Assembly (NCBI RefSeq): GCF_025060895.1
Contig: NZ_JANZKV010000270.1
Span: 1-48,614 of the forward strand
Direction of reading: 5' to 3'
From: Stieleria sedimenti
GTDB lineage: Bacteria > Planctomycetota > Planctomycetia > Pirellulales > Pirellulaceae
Length of the DNA stretch: 48,614 bases
A model generated the notes under the pieces. That model was not told where the DNA came from. It saw nothing but the letters and a program-made list of their open reading frames with translations, and ran no database searches. The position numbers and the translations under genes were made by a program. Positions 1-10,600 of this stretch are shown here, piece by piece (the stretch's first letter is position 1; each line of letters begins with the position of its first letter).

Positions 1-101
1 CCAGCGTCCGGGCCTCCCCGAAAAGCTTAACTTAGCGGTATTGGACCCTAGGCTGTAGGCCGATTTCGTCCACATCGCCATCTCTGGCAGCGAGGTGCAG
101 G

Positions 102-1028
102 ATGCTTGAAGACAGGGTGCTTGAAAACGTCGCCAAATCCGTCGAAGCGATCGACAAGGTGCAGGACCCGGGCGAAGTCCCGTTGGTCATCCGTTCTGCG
201 GTCAAAGGACCGATCGCGGAATTGAGTTTTCTTCGTCGATCGTTGTTGTTCGCGGAATTGTCGATGATTTCGTACAACGACGAAGCCGAGGCGCGGGCGG
301 CTGCGGCGATCGCCGGGTTTGACGACGTGACCTTCTTCGATCGGGATGGATCCCAAGCGTATCGCTTTCGCAACGAGCACGACTGCGTGATCGGGTGCCG
401 GGGCACCGAACCGAACGACTGGAACGACATCCGAGCCGATGCCAACGCGGCGAGCGTGGTTGCCGAAACGATCGGACGCGTGCACCGCGGATTCAAGACC
501 GAAGTGGACGATCTTTGGCCGATGATTGAAACGGCGCTGTTGGACAACGAGCACTCGCTCTACTTCTGTGGGCATTCGCTCGGCGGGGCAATGGCGACCA
601 TTTGTGCCGGTCGCTGTCATCTGTCACACATCCCCAGCAACCCGGTCGAGCTGTTTACGTTCGGGAGCCCACGGGTGGGTAACAAGCGTTACATCAACTA
701 CGTTAAACTGGAACACTACCGCTTCGTCCACAACAACGACATCGTCACGCGTGTGCCGCCTTCGTTTTTGGGTTACCGACACAGCGGAAGCGAAGTCTAC
801 TTTGATCGAAATGGCCGCATCCGCAAACTCGGGCGTGTCTCCAAACGTCGTGACAAGTGGCACGGATTTCTCCGCGGGCTTCGGCGGTGGAAAATCGATC
901 ACTTTACCGATCATTCAATCCATCAATACATCCATGCGATTGTGTCGGCCGTTCGCGACGAAGAACAACGGGTCCGATCGGGCGGTCTGGCGAAACCCGC
1001 CTCCGCCTACGCCGACACGGACGAATGA
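102..1028 (+). CDS. Class 3 (fungal-type) lipase family protein
   Basis: The 308-residue product has an alpha/beta-hydrolase lipase_3 core. The nucleophile elbow GHSLGG is at residues 157-162 (Ser159). The acid is probably Asp213 in [10 protein letters not shown] and the base probably His271 near [16 protein letters not shown] around residue 99 is the usual lipase_3 strand before the oxyanion region. No signal peptide is visible, so it is predicted to be cytosolic and to hydrolyse acylglycerol or related esters; the substrate is unknown. GAGGT lies about 6 nt before the ATG. Its TGA overlaps the ATG of the MoxR gene (ATGA at 1025-1028), so the two are probably translationally coupled. The family call is strong; the substrate and the link with the ATPase are inference. 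Confidence 0.88.
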   Translation: MLEDRVLENVAKSVEAIDKVQDPGEVPLVIRSAVKGPIAELSFLRRSLLFAELSMISYNDEAEARAAAAIAGFDDVTFFDRDGSQAYRFRNEHDCVIGCRGTEPNDWNDIRADANAASVVAETIGRVHRGFKTEVDDLWPMIETALLDNEHSLYFCGHSLGGAMATICAGRCHLSHIPSNPVELFTFGSPRVGNKRYINYVKLEHYRFVHNNDIVTRVPPSFLGYRHSGSEVYFDRNGRIRKLGRVSKRRDKWHGFLRGLRRWKIDHFTDHSIHQYIHAIVSAVRDEEQRVRSGGLAKPASAYADTDE

Positions 1029-2086
1029 GTACGATTCCTCACGGCCAACTTGGCACGGCACCAACAACACAGATGAGCCCTACGAACGACGCGATGACGA
1101 ACCCCGACGAGAACGATGCGATGCGATCGACGCACGTCGAAATCGACGGTGTTCGATTAAAACTGGCCAAGCCTTACGTCGATCCCGGCCGCTGGATCGG
1201 CCAAGCGGAAATCTTGCAGCAACTGTTGGCGTGCTGGATTTCACTCGACGAAGCCGATTTGCCGCTCACGCCGCGATTGGTCGGGGCACCGGGCGTGGGC
1301 AAGACCCAACTGGCGATCGCAGCGGCCAAAGCACAAGGCCGGCCGCTGTACATCTATCAGTGCACCGCCGACACACGCCCCGAAGATCTGTTGGTCACCC
1401 CGGTGCTCAGCCAGAACGGCGAGATCGCCTATCACGCCTCCCCGTTGGTCACCGCGATGGTGTGTGGCGGCGTCTGTGTCCTGGACGAGGGCAACCGGAT
1501 GAATGAAAAGTCCTGGGCGTCGCTGGCACCATTGTTCGACAATCGGCGCTACGTCGAATCCATCGTCGCGGGAATCACGATCGACGCGCACAGCGAATTT
1601 CGCGCCGCGGTGACGATGAACCAGGACGAGTCGACGTTCGAGATTCCCGATTACATCATGAGCCGGTTGCAACCCACGTTGCCGGTCGGGTTCCCGAACA
1701 AGCAGGACGAAATGGCGATCCTGCAATACCACCTGCCCTTTGCCGAAGCTGAAATGTTGGCCATGACGGTCGAGTTTCTTCAGCGATCGCATCAATTGAA
1801 ACTGGAATTCTCGCCGCGTGACGGAATCAATTTGCTTCGTTACGCCCTGAAACGCATCTCGCAAAATCCCGATCACCCGGTCAGCCGCGATGCCGCTTGG
1901 CAGGAGGCGCTGCAGAGTTGCCTGGGCGATGAAGCGTTCGACCTGGAGCAATTGTCGCAGCGGAAGAGTCGAACCTTGGGCGGCGACGCCGTTCCACTCG
2001 GATTGGCCGATCTGTTCTTTGATCCCGACGATCCGATGCACCCGGATCGAGACGACGATGACGAGGATGAAGATTTCAATGTCTAG
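1025..2086 (+). CDS. MoxR-family AAA+ ATPase
   Basis: This is a 353-residue AAA+ ATPase of the MoxR type, which typically acts as a chaperone with a vWA-domain partner. Walker A is GAPGVGKT (residues 87-94), Walker B is VCVLDEGNR (about 150-158) and sensor 1 is the TMN at 197-199. The C-terminus is a run of Asp/Glu (DDDDEDED). An open frame extends upstream to 857, but the ATG at 1025 overlaps the lipase stop and gives normal MoxR spacing, so it is chosen; ATGs at 1076 and 1091 are weaker alternatives. The next gene begins inside its last codons (8-nt overlap). No vWA gene is adjacent, which is unusual for MoxR; the nearest vWA protein in the window is encoded about 18 kb away. Confidence 0.88.
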   Translation: MSTIPHGQLGTAPTTQMSPTNDAMTNPDENDAMRSTHVEIDGVRLKLAKPYVDPGRWIGQAEILQQLLACWISLDEADLPLTPRLVGAPGVGKTQLAIAAAKAQGRPLYIYQCTADTRPEDLLVTPVLSQNGEIAYHASPLVTAMVCGGVCVLDEGNRMNEKSWASLAPLFDNRRYVESIVAGITIDAHSEFRAAVTMNQDESTFEIPDYIMSRLQPTLPVGFPNKQDEMAILQYHLPFAEAEMLAMTVEFLQRSHQLKLEFSPRDGINLLRYALKRISQNPDHPVSRDAAWQEALQSCLGDEAFDLEQLSQRKSRTLGGDAVPLGLADLFFDPDDPMHPDRDDDDEDEDFNV

Positions 2087-3677
2087 TTCGCCTGCCAAAG
2101 AAGCTGACATGGGACAATTCGAGCCGGCGGCTTCGACGATCCAGCGGGTCGTCGCCGTCATCGACATTGGCGCCACCGCGATGCGAATGGCGGTCGCGGA
2201 GATCCACGCCGGCGCCAAGGTCCGGATGCTGGACCAGTTGGTGCAGCCGGTGCAGTTGGGCAAGGAAGCGTTTGAGACGCGACGCTTGTCACGCAAAAGC
2301 ACCGAACGTGTCGTTTCCGTGCTGTCCCAATACCAACGTGTTCTGCGCGAATACGGCATCGAAGGAACGTCGGACATCCGCGTGGTGGGGACCAGCGCCG
2401 TCCGCGAAGCATCCAACCGACTCGCCTTCGCCGATCGCGTCTACACCGCTACCGGGCTGCACGTCGAACCGATCGACGAAGCGGAAGTCAATCGAATCAC
2501 CTACATGGGCATCACGCCCCAGTTGCTGGCCAACGCCGAGCTTTCCAACGGCAAAGCGATGGTGTTGGAAGTCGGTGGCGGCAGCACAGAAGTCCTGATC
2601 GTGCGGAGCGGCAACGTGCTGGCCAGCAATTCGTTTCGACTCGGATCGCTAAGGATGTTGCAGGCGATCGATCTGGCCCGCGCCGGAGCCGATCGCCGCC
2701 GCGCCCTGTTGGAAAATCACATCAATCGGACGTTGAACCAGTTGAACGATTTTGTTCGCGGCGATTCGCAGTTGAATTTGGTGGCCGTCGGCGGCGACAT
2801 CCGATTGGCAACACGTTTAATCGTCGACGACTGGCAACCCGGTGAACTGGCGGTCATGCCGACCAAGTCGCTGACCGAATTGACCGACACCGTGCTGAAG
2901 ATGGGTGATGATGAAATCGTCAAACGATTCGATGCCTCATTCATCGAAGCCGAGACGTTGGGGCCGGCGTTGCTGGCCTATGCGATGTTGGCCAAACAGT
3001 TCCGGCTGGAACACGTCTACGTCAGCGACACGAACCTGCGCGAAGGACTGCTCAAAGACATCGCGGTCGGCGGAAGCTGGACGGCCGAGTTTCGCAACCA
3101 GATCGTGCGTTCGGCGCTGTCACTCGGACGGCGATTCCATTTCGACGAGATGCATGCCCGCAGCGTCGCTGAGTTGGCAAGAAAACTGTTCGACCAGCTC
3201 CGATCGGAACATTTGTTGGATAACCGCCATGAAGTGATCCTCCACGTCGCGGCGCTCCTGCACGAGATCGGCATGCAGATCAATGTCCGCAGCCACCACA
3301 AGCACTCCCTGTACATCATCAAGTACAGCGAACTGTTCGGACTCTCCAGGAGCGAGTTGTTGCAGGTCGGGCTGATCGCAAGATACTATCGCCGGGCTCC
3401 ACCGCAACCGTCGCACACCGATTACATGGCGTTGGACCGCGAGACGCGGGTGATCGTCAACAAATTGGCGTCGATCCTGCGGCTGGCAACGGCACTCGAT
3501 GACACGCGGACCAGTCGCATTCGCGAGATCGAATGCCAGACCGATGGAAAACGCTTGATGATCCACGTCCCGGGCGTCCGGGACGTCTCGTTGGAACAGA
3601 TCGCGATGAAACAACAAGCCGGTCTGTTCCGTGACGTGTTCGGCTTGTCCGTCGTACTGCGAGCCGGTGAGACGTAG
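2079..3677 (+). CDS. Ppx/GppA phosphatase family protein with C-terminal HD-like domain
   Basis: The 532-residue protein has the ASKHA phosphatase fold of exopolyphosphatase / guanosine pentaphosphatase. Phosphate-1 motif: DIGATAMRM near residue 29. GTSAVRE near 104. Phosphate-2 motif: LEVGGGSTE at 163-171, where the usual Asp before GGGST is Glu-Val. The C-terminal third carries an HD-type helical domain ([11 protein letters not shown], then HHKHS), as in long Ppx proteins. The predicted role is hydrolysis of polyphosphate or pppGpp in the cytosol; which one cannot be decided from sequence. The ATG at 2079 overlaps the MoxR stop by 8 nt; an ATG at 2109 is an alternative. It ends 3 bp before the convergent YTV gene stop. 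Confidence 0.88.
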   Translation: MSSSPAKEADMGQFEPAASTIQRVVAVIDIGATAMRMAVAEIHAGAKVRMLDQLVQPVQLGKEAFETRRLSRKSTERVVSVLSQYQRVLREYGIEGTSDIRVVGTSAVREASNRLAFADRVYTATGLHVEPIDEAEVNRITYMGITPQLLANAELSNGKAMVLEVGGGSTEVLIVRSGNVLASNSFRLGSLRMLQAIDLARAGADRRRALLENHINRTLNQLNDFVRGDSQLNLVAVGGDIRLATRLIVDDWQPGELAVMPTKSLTELTDTVLKMGDDEIVKRFDASFIEAETLGPALLAYAMLAKQFRLEHVYVSDTNLREGLLKDIAVGGSWTAEFRNQIVRSALSLGRRFHFDEMHARSVAELARKLFDQLRSEHLLDNRHEVILHVAALLHEIGMQINVRSHHKHSLYIIKYSELFGLSRSELLQVGLIARYYRRAPPQPSHTDYMALDRETRVIVNKLASILRLATALDDTRTSRIREIECQTDGKRLMIHVPGVRDVSLEQIAMKQQAGLFRDVFGLSVVLRAGET

Positions 3678-3680
3678 GCC

Positions 3681-4520
3681 TCAGGCTCCGCAACCGCAGC
3701 TGCATGCACAGGTTTGCTCAACCGTCTTCATCACGGTGCAGGGGACCTGTTTTTCAACCGTGTAGGGAACCTTGACGGTGCAGGTGCGGGTCTCTTCGAC
3801 GTTGACGGTTTCCGGCACGCAAGCGGTGACCATTTTGGTCTTCTTGCGGTATTCCATCGTCTTGTAGGGATGCTTGATGGTCTTGGTTTCCGTCTTCGTG
3901 AAGTACTCCTTCACCTTGCGCGTTTTCTTGATCGGCACGGAGATGCAGACTTCGCAGGTGTAAGGTTCTTCGACACAGACTTCCTTCATCACCGTGACTT
4001 CTTTGGTGACTTCGACCGGGTTGGGGCACCAGACTTTCTTTTCGGTGCACTTGCATCCGCCGCAAGAATCGGTCGCTACCATTTGCACTTCCCAATGTCC
4101 CTGGTCTTCGATGCAGGTCTTGGTTTCGGTCACGGGCACGCACTCGGTTCGCTTGCGAATCTTCGTGACGGTGTCCTTGCCGGGGACCATGATCGTGTAT
4201 TCTTGATCGACCCAACGGAATTTGGGCGTTTTGACTTCGATGACCTGCTCGTCGACTTTGTCGACGCACACCAACGCGTTGTATTCGTAGGGAACTTGTT
4301 TCTCGACCGTGATCGTCTTCGGAACCAGCACGGTTTCGACGCGTTGTTCTTCGCGGTAGCAGGTTTGCGTGACGGTCTTCATCACGGTGCAGGGCACCTG
4401 GACCGTTTTGGTGCAGACGCCGGTCCCCTTGCATTTGGCACAATCGTCACAGGCGTTTGCGGTTCCGACCAGTAAGGCGGTTGCGGCGACCAGTCCGCCC
4501 CAGAATTTTGCGGCTAACAT
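3681..4520 (-). CDS. Secreted Cys-rich YTV-type planctomycete cell-wall protein
   Basis: The 279-residue protein has a signal peptide (about residues 1-23, ending GTANA) and 23 cysteines, beginning with the cluster CDDCAKCKGTGVC. The rest is a repetitive Thr/Val/Lys-rich array with recurring YTV/YTVEKQVP and VPCTVMKTV units. VPCTVMKTV occurs near both ends (about residues 42-50 and again near 262). This matches the YTV repeat proteins known from the cell-wall fraction of Rhodopirellula baltica. It probably forms a disulfide-linked envelope layer. The gene is convergent with the Ppx gene (3-bp gap). The neighbouring large dockerin gene ends 148 bp upstream on the same strand. The family call is good; the structural role is taken from family knowledge. 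Confidence 0.85.
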   Translation of the reverse strand: MLAAKFWGGLVAATALLVGTANACDDCAKCKGTGVCTKTVQVPCTVMKTVTQTCYREEQRVETVLVPKTITVEKQVPYEYNALVCVDKVDEQVIEVKTPKFRWVDQEYTIMVPGKDTVTKIRKRTECVPVTETKTCIEDQGHWEVQMVATDSCGGCKCTEKKVWCPNPVEVTKEVTVMKEVCVEEPYTCEVCISVPIKKTRKVKEYFTKTETKTIKHPYKTMEYRKKTKMVTACVPETVNVEETRTCTVKVPYTVEKQVPCTVMKTVEQTCACSCGCGA

Positions 4521-4631
4521 TTCGGTTGAACTCCCCCGAGTCTTCGATTTTGTGGTTTCATTGCCGCACCCGGATACGCCGGATTGTGCGGATTCGAAGT
4601 AAACCTAGGTCGATCGTGGGGGGAGTCAAAT

Positions 4632-4661
4632 CAACAATGTTGACTTTTGGCAACATTGTTG
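4632..4661 (-). terminator. Perfect 11-bp inverted repeat just past the dockerin-gene stop
   Basis: CAACAATGTTG (4632-4642) and CAACATTGTTG (4651-4661) are exact reverse complements with an 8-nt loop. The hairpin starts 7 nt after the stop codon of the giant dockerin gene. No T-run follows on the minus strand, so an intrinsic terminator is only a possibility. It also lies about 110-140 bp upstream of the YTV gene start and could equally be an operator or RNA-processing site. Confidence 0.5.
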
Positions 4662-4668
4662 CGATTGA

Positions 4669-7600
4669 TCACAGCTTGCCGATTCCCAACAACAGATCAT
4701 CCAGGAAACGCTCTTCATCGTCGGTGTCGCCAAAGACGCTGTCAACGGCGGGGATCCAGCCGGACGCCGCACTCGACTCTCCTTCGCCACCGGTGTCGCT
4801 GTTCTTGGCCAGTTCGTTGATCACCATCAGGGCATCGGATGGTTCGATGGCTCCATTTCCGTTGACGTCCTTGCTGCGATCGGCTGCGTTCAACGTCTGC
4901 TCGCCGGACGCGCCACTGGCTTGCATCCGAGCGACGTGATTGATGATGATCAATGCGTCTCGGGCGGAAACCAAACCGTCTTGGTTGACGTCGGCCGGAT
5001 CAAAATCCTGGTGCCGCGTTTTCGGCTGGGAATTGTTGGTGTTGGCGACTAACGACGGGATCTGGCTGAGTTCGGTCACCGCCAGCAACGGGACCGGATT
5101 GGGTCGGACGGGAGCAAAGGGCAACAGGAACGGATTGTTGGGGTCGGCAAGGTTGACCGAGCCGGAGGGCAAGATCACCCCGCGGAGCCAAGTCAGTACA
5201 TCCTTGATGGCTCCGCCGTCTTCAAACGCCTCGCAGCTGATCATGTTATCGACACCGAGCTGAACGCAGACGTCCCCGGGATTGAGATTGTCTTCGCTGC
5301 CCCCGTTGAGCACCTCGCCGTCGGTGATGAACGGCGTGGCGCTGCCGAAGTCCTGGTCACTGATCAGCACATCGTTTCCGGAGCCGCCGAACAGGAAATC
5401 GACACCCGGACCGCCGGTCAGCAAGTCTTGATTGAATCCGCCATAAAGCGTATCGCTGCCGTCCCCACCGTTGAGCGTTCCCAGTGTGGGTGTTTGCGTT
5501 GAGATCTGGTCATCGCCGCCGTTTCCGTCGATCCGGACCAATTCGACGTCGGCGATTCCGAACGGTTCAAGCTGTGCGTCACCGGATGGCCCGACGGTGA
5601 TCAAGTCCGCATCGTTGCCGCCGATGACTTCGAACTTGTCGGTTCCGTTGCCGCCGTCGAAGGTCAACAGCTGCGCGGTCGCGGTGATGTCGATCGGGAG
5701 ATCACTGGTGACGGTCAAGATGTCATCTTGCGTACCGGAGACAATATCGATCGACTCGATCCCCAGCGTTTCGAACACTTCGTTGCCCGTCGTGGCCCGG
5801 GGCGTGCCGGGAGTCGTGGTCGCCAAGACGCCTTGCGAGGCCGCCGTGATGACGTACCGCAAGTCCAGGGGCTCGGTGGCACTGCCGGCGAGCAGGTTGA
5901 CTCGGTCGCCGGTGGCGATGCCGGGTACGCTGCCTTCGACCGGGAATCCACCGGCGTTGGTCACGCCTTGGGTCACCGAGTTGATGCCCGCGGAGTTGAC
6001 TCCGCCGTCGAGGAACAATTGGCGGGTCGCTGCGACCGCGTCGCTTCCCAGCGGGTCATTGTTGATTCGCCCCAGGTACCCGGCCGTGTCGGCACCGGAT
6101 GCGTTGAGGTTGATCGTGTCGTCGCCGGCGTCTCCGTTCAAGTCAACGATCGTGTTCAAAAAGACTTCGTTAACATTCAGCGTGTCGTCGCCGTCGCCGG
6201 CCGCGACGTTCACGACCGCGGATCCGGTGCGCGTCGGCGGGGCGGTTTCGAACAGCAAATCGACGCTGTCAATGTCGGCTCCCGAGTTGACTTGCAACCC
6301 GGCCTGGTCACCGAGCGACGCGATAGAAACGGCATCGGCCCCCGCTTCGGTATCGATCACCGTGACGCTTGGGCCGTTGGGCGGAGCGACGCTCAAGCCG
6401 CCGGTCGATACGACGCTCACGACATCGGCACTGTCGCCGGTCGCGATTTGGCTGATCGAACCCGCCCCGGTCGATGTGATCGTCACCGTGTCGGCGCCGG
6501 CATAGCTGGTCAGATTGAATGTCGTGGCGTCGGCCGTCGAGTCAACTGCGACCGTGGCGTCACCCTGAGTCGTTCGCAGGTTCAACGTCTCGGTCGTCTC
6601 GTAAGCGACATTGCCACCGCCGGTTCGCTCGACCGAAGTCGCCGTGACCGTGTAGCTGTGTGCCGCCACGGAGAGTTGGTCGGAGACGTTCAGCGTGTCC
6701 CCCGCGTCGACGGTGGCGGTTCGGGTCACGTCCGATCCGATCGTTTGCCGGCCCGTCACCGACGCACTGGTCGGTGTTGCGTCATGGGCTTCGCCGAAGA
6801 TGCAGATGTCGCCCAAAATCCCATCCAAATTGCCGTTCAAGTTCCCGTTCGGTGTACCGGTGGAGCCATCGGCGGTGGAGGTGATATTGAAGGTGTCATT
6901 GTTGTCACCGCCGCTGACATCCACCGCGCTGCCGATCGCTGTCGAGCGGATGTTGGTGATGTCGTCGCCCGCACCGAGCGAGATTGCGGTCGCCGAAGTA
7001 GTCCCGGTGCCAAGCAGTGTCACCGTATCGTTCCCGCTGCCGGCATCGATCGCCAATCCGCTCTCGGCACCAATGGTGGTGACCGTCACGATGTCATCAC
7101 CATCATCGGTGTTCACCCGCGTGACGCTGGCATCGACAACACCCGGTGTGCCCGTGGTTCCCGTGTTGAGAATGTTGACGGTGTCGCTGTCGATCCCCGA
7201 ATCGATTAGCAGAACGCTTTCCAGCCCCGTCGTGATGACATCGATCGAGTCCGCACCGGCATAGGTGCTGACCGTCGTCCGCGTCCGGTCTCCGGTCGTG
7301 GTGATCGTGACGTTGTCGGCCGCGGAGCCGGTTTCCAGGTTCAGCGTTTCAATCGTGTCGTAAACCAGCGGAACGGCCAAGGCGGTCGATGTCAACGTCG
7401 TTGCATCGAGTGTGTAGGTATCGGCTGCGACGCTTCCTTCGTTGCTGATGTTCAGCTCGTCACCCAGATCATAACTTTGCTCGACCATGATCGTTTTGGC
7501 GGTCACCATTTCGGTGACTCCAGGGCTGACCACACCGGGATCTTCGCCATAGACGCAGATGGCACCCCTAATATCGTCCAGCACGCCGGCGGGATTGCCT

Positions 7601-10600
7601 CGCATCACCGCGCGGTCCGCACTGCGTGTTCCGGCGGCGTCGGAGGAGATGTTGATGGTGTCCAGCCCGGTTCCGGCAAAGATGTCGGTGGCGCTGCCGG
7701 AGGCAGTGGCACGGACGTTGATGACGTCCGAGTCTGCGCCGGTGTTGATGTCGGTGGCCGAAAGTCCGCCGGTGTTGATCACGGTCACGACATCGTCACC
7801 GCCCAGGGTGTCGATTGCCAGCCCGCTTTCGGCGCCGGTGCTCGTAACCGTCACGTCGTCGTCGCCGTCGCCGGTGGTGACCAGCGTGACGCTGGCATCG
7901 ACAATGCCCGGTGTTCCCGTGGTTCCCGTGTTGAGAATGTTGACGATGTCGTTGTCGATGCCCGAATCGATCAGCAGCACACTTTCGAGCCCCGTCGTGG
8001 TGACCGTGATCGTGTCCGCACCGGCGTACGTATTGACCGTCGCCCGTGTCCGATCGACAGTGGTGGTGATCGTGACGTCGTCGGCCGCCGAGCCGGTTTC
8101 CAGATTCAACGTCTCGATCGTGTCATAGGTCACGCCACCGCTCAGACCCGCGCGAGTCAACGTTGTCGCGTCGAGGGTGTAAGTTTGTCCGACCAGGTTG
8201 CCTTCGTCGCTGATGTTCAGCTCATCGCCGAGTTCATAGCTTTGTGTGACCGTGATCGCTTTGGCCGTCACGCTCTCGCTGATCCCCGGCGCTGCGATCC
8301 CTGGATCTTCGCCGTAGACGCAGATGTCACCCAAGATGCCGTCCAGCACGCCGGCCGGATTGCCTCGCATCACGGCGCGATCGGCACTGCGCGTGCCGGC
8401 GGCGTCGGAGGAGATGTTGATCGTATCGACGCCCGCACCGGCGAAGATGTCGGTGGCGCTGCCCGCGCCTGTGCCTCGCACGTTGATCACATCCGAGCCT
8501 GTGTCGGTATCGATGTTGGTCGCCGACAGTCCGCCGGTGTTGATCAACGTCACGACATCGTCACCGCCCAGGGTGTCGATTGCCAGCCCGCTTTCGGAGC
8601 CGGTGCTCGTAACCGTCACGTCGTCGTCGCCGTCGCCGGTGGTGACCAGCGTGACGCTGGCATCGACAACGCCGGGTGTTCCCGTGGTTCCCGTGTTGAG
8701 AATGTTGACGGTGTCGTTGTCGATGCCCGAATCGATCAGCAGAACACTTTCGAGCCCCGTCGTGGTGACCGTGATCGTGTCCGCGCCGGCGTACGTATTG
8801 ACCGTTGTCCGTGTCCGATCGACAGTAGTGGTGATCGTGACGTCGTCGGCCGCCGAGCCGGTTTCCAGATTCAACGTTTCGATCGTGTCATAGGTCACGC
8901 CACCGGTCAGCCCGGCGCGAGTCAACGTGGTCGCGTCCAGGGTGTAAGTTTGTCCGACCAGGTTGCCTTCGTCGCTGATGTTCAGCTCATCGCCCAGCTC
9001 ATAGCTTTGGGTGACCGTGATGCCTTTGGCGGTCACGCTCTCGCTGATTCCCGGAGCAACGACACCGGGATCTTCGCCGTAGACGCAGATGTCACCCAAG
9101 ATTCCATCCAGCACGCCGGCCGGATTGCCCCGCATCACATTGCGATCAGCGCTTCGTGTTCCAGCAGCGTCGGAGGAGATGTTGATGGTGTCCAGTCCGG
9201 TGCCGGCAAAGATGTCGGTGGCGCTGCCGGCGGCCGTGCCGCGCACGTTGATGACGTCGGAGCCCAAGTCGGTGTCGATGACGGTTGCGGAATCGGCACC
9301 GGTGTTGATCAACGTGACGACGTCGTCACCGGCTTCGGTTTCGACGATCAATCCGCTTGCCGCACCGGTCGACGTCACGACGACATCATCGTCCTGATCG
9401 CCGGTGGCGACCCGCGTGACACTGCCGGCGCCGGTGTTAGTGATGGAAACGGAATCTGCGTCGCCCAGGGTGTTGACAGAGAGAATGCCGCCCGCCCCGG
9501 TGCTGGCGATCGTCACGGTATCGTCACCGCCACCGGTATTCACCGATGTCGAGCCTGCAGCGATGGTGCTGCTGATCGCGACGATGTCATTGTCGCTGCC
9601 CGTTTCAAGTGACACCGATTCGACACCGGCGTAGGTCAGGCTGCCGGTCAAACCGGTGGAGACCAAGGTGGAATCGGTCAACGTGTACGTTTCCACCGTC
9701 ACACTGGAACTATCCGAGACATTCAGTTGGTCACCGGTCGGGAGTGTCAGGTCGACGGTGATGGTCTTTGCCGTGACGCTGTCGCCCGTTGTCGGTGCGG
9801 CATCGTTCGCGTCACCGCCAACGACGACGGCACCGAGAACGCCGTCCAATGACGTCAAACCGATGTTGAAGATGTCGTTGCCGACGCCACCGTTTAGATT
9901 GGCCGTCAGCGTGGCCGGGACGCTGGCGATGTTGATCGTGTCATTGGCGTCGTCACCGTTGACCGTCAGGGTGGGGAACACGGTCAGCGTGTCCAAATCG
10001 AGAACATCAATCAGGTCGTCCCCGGTTCCCGCGTTGATGGTCAGCGAGTTCGTGGGGTTCAAGAAGTCGACCAATTCTCCCAACGTCGAATCGATCCGAT
10101 TGACGTTGTCGGCCGCGACCGGATCATCAGAAAGCGTGATCGTTTCGCTGCCACCGGTGAAGGTAAACACGCGATCCACGGCACTCAAATTGTCGACGAT
10201 CGGTTCGAGCCCCGTGTACTGAATGGTCCCCGAATCGAAGGCGTTGAACTGGATCGAAATCGTGCCACCCATCTGGTCATTGATCGGCGCGGCAAACTGG
10301 TGCTCGACCGACAGCGTGTTTCCGTTGACCAGCCGCAGCGCGTCGCCGGGGATCCCAGGGTTGTTGGGATCGTTCAACGGGTCGGCGCCGTTGAAGGAGA
10401 TGGGCGTCACGATCACGCCGCCGGAGTAGTCGATCGTCAGGGTGTCCTGATCCGAGCTTCCTTGAACGGCGATGTTGGTGATGGTCGCAATCGGGACCCG
10501 GCTCAGCAGCGTGCCGTTGTTGGAATCATTGACCTCGAGATCAGCGCCCGAGATTTCGATCGTGTATTGGTCGGCGACGTTATCCGAGACCGCGGGGAAG

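Noticed and set aside
5360-5480. Classical RTX toxin
   Set aside because: Only a few GGxGxD-like turns and no type I secretion genes; the protein is better described as a dockerin/solenoid surface protein.
5728-7209. 493-codon plus-strand frame
   Set aside because: Arg/Asp/Val-rich shadow of the dockerin gene; no ribosome binding site and no family motif.
7477-9612. 711-codon open frame on the plus strand antisense to the dockerin gene
   Set aside because: It mirrors the repeated Asp/Thr-rich coding sequence, has no domain signature, and several frames are open at once, as expected from codon bias.
6790-9835. CRISPR array or transposon repeats
   Set aside because: The units are 765 bp, contiguous and in frame, with no spacer pattern or transposase.
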